The notes below the pieces were generated by a model that worked only from the letters and a program-made list of their open reading frames with translations, did not search any database and had not been told where the DNA came from. From Prolixibacteraceae bacterium (lineage in GTDB: Bacteria; Bacteroidota; Bacteroidia; Bacteroidales; Prolixibacteraceae), in contig DMSQ01000060.1 in assembly GCA_003457135.1 (NCBI GenBank), positions 1-7,349 on the forward strand: a stretch of 7,349 bases of DNA, read 5' to 3'. The first letter of the stretch is position 1, and each line of letters opens with the position of its first letter. Made by a program: the position numbers and the translations under genes. Shown here piece by piece: positions 7,008 through 7,349 of the stretch.

Positions 7008-7013
7008 AGGAGA
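7008..7013 (+). promoter_or_regulatory. Ribosome binding site deciding the start at 7021
   Basis: AGGAGA lies seven bases before the ATG. It is the only well-placed Shine-Dalgarno-like site I found in front of a gene in this window. That stands out for a phylum that seldom uses them, and it favours 7021 over the in-frame ATG at 6943. Confidence 0.6.
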
Positions 7014-7020
7014 ACTAGTC

Positions 7021-7349
7021 ATGAAAACAACAAACAATGCTCAGGAAACAGTTAGAGAACAGGTAAGTAAAATCGTTTTACGCGGAAGCGCAGTGATAAT
7101 CAGTTTTGTGTTACTTAGCTGGTCAGTTGGCGCCCAGGATTTTTGGGAACAAGTTTTAAACGGTTACAATTATGGAAAAAAGGCGAATTCAGGAGTTGAT
7201 ATTCCTTTTGTCACCGCAAATGCTTTCCATGTTGAAGAGGCAACACAGGCTGATAATTCAATTGAAGCTACTTTCGAAGCCATCGAAGCCGAATTAACAC
7301 TTCAGGTTGAAGCATACAATGTCGCCGAATTTGTTGAAGCCGAACTGGC
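7021..7349 (+). CDS. Secreted, strongly acidic protein of unknown function, 3' end beyond the window
   Basis: The open frame runs off the window after 109 codons. Residues 1-21 form a long N-region (MKTTNNAQETVREQVSKIVL then R21), 22-36 a hydrophobic core (SAVIISFVLLSW), and VGA-Q gives a likely signal peptidase I site after A38, with no lipobox cysteine. The mature part starts QDFWEQVLNGYNYGKKAN and then becomes acidic. I count 14 Asp/Glu against two Lys in residues 39-109, and the sequence is rich in Ala and Glu (FEAIEAELTLQVEAYNV, 85-101). The motif EAEL occurs at 89-92 and 106-109, and GAAGCCGAA recurs in the DNA, hinting at an internal repeat. From memory only, it resembles short secreted proteins of Prolixibacteraceae that carry repeats. 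I cannot name a family or a function. A strong promoter, long leader and good ribosome binding site suggest high expression. An extracytoplasmic location is well supported. Confidence 0.8.
   Translation, partial: MKTTNNAQETVREQVSKIVLRGSAVIISFVLLSWSVGAQDFWEQVLNGYNYGKKANSGVDIPFVTANAFHVEEATQADNSIEATFEAIEAELTLQVEAYNVAEFVEAEL

Larger units (their letters stand above)
6883..7020 (+). promoter_or_regulatory. Long A-rich 5' leader of the secreted protein gene
   Basis: About 138 bases separate the inferred transcription start from the ATG at 7021. The first part holds two copies of TGTAACGAAA, an AGGAG (6905-6909) and a 13-codon open frame (6927-6968). The second part (about 6968-7006) is A-rich with hardly any G, so it should be unstructured, which favours ribosome loading. 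An ATG at 6943 is in frame with the main gene and would add 26 mostly basic residues, but the well-placed Shine-Dalgarno site points to 7021. I recognise no known riboswitch fold. Confidence 0.45.

Overview
The window looks like chromosome from a Bacteroidota bacterium, probably of the Marinilabiliales/Prolixibacteraceae type. The basis is an AT-rich sequence, almost no Shine-Dalgarno sites in front of the housekeeping genes, promoter-like TAnnTTTG (-7) elements, a ComEC that lacks a metallo-beta-lactamase domain, and the style of the last secreted protein. The family-level placement is inference, not proof.

Minus strand, read right to left (4854 to 1): ruvX (Holliday-junction resolvase-like YqgF) and def (peptide deformylase) share one base in a TGATG junction. 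They are followed by comEC (DNA-uptake channel), a 191-bp gap, trkA (NAD-binding regulator of K+ uptake) and the N-terminus of trkH (K+ channel subunit). The trkH frame meets a stop after 64 codons, just inside the window edge. A shifted frame continues with family-like sequence, so a frameshift is suspected.

Plus strand: a YfcC-type 12-TM-class transporter starts 78 bp from ruvX, divergently, and is followed by two terminator-like hairpins. The rest of the 486-bp gap is very AT-rich and ends in a clear Bacteroidota-type promoter, about 138 bases of A-rich leader containing a 10-bp direct repeat, and a good Shine-Dalgarno site. This drives an open-ended gene (7021 to the window edge) for a secreted, strongly acidic protein that I cannot assign to a named family.

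Most of the window is ordinary housekeeping and transport. The part most worth a second look is 6690-7349, an elaborate expression region for an uncharacterised acidic exported protein, followed by the possible trkH lesion at the left edge. I saw no RNA genes, insertion sequences, CRISPR arrays or phage genes.
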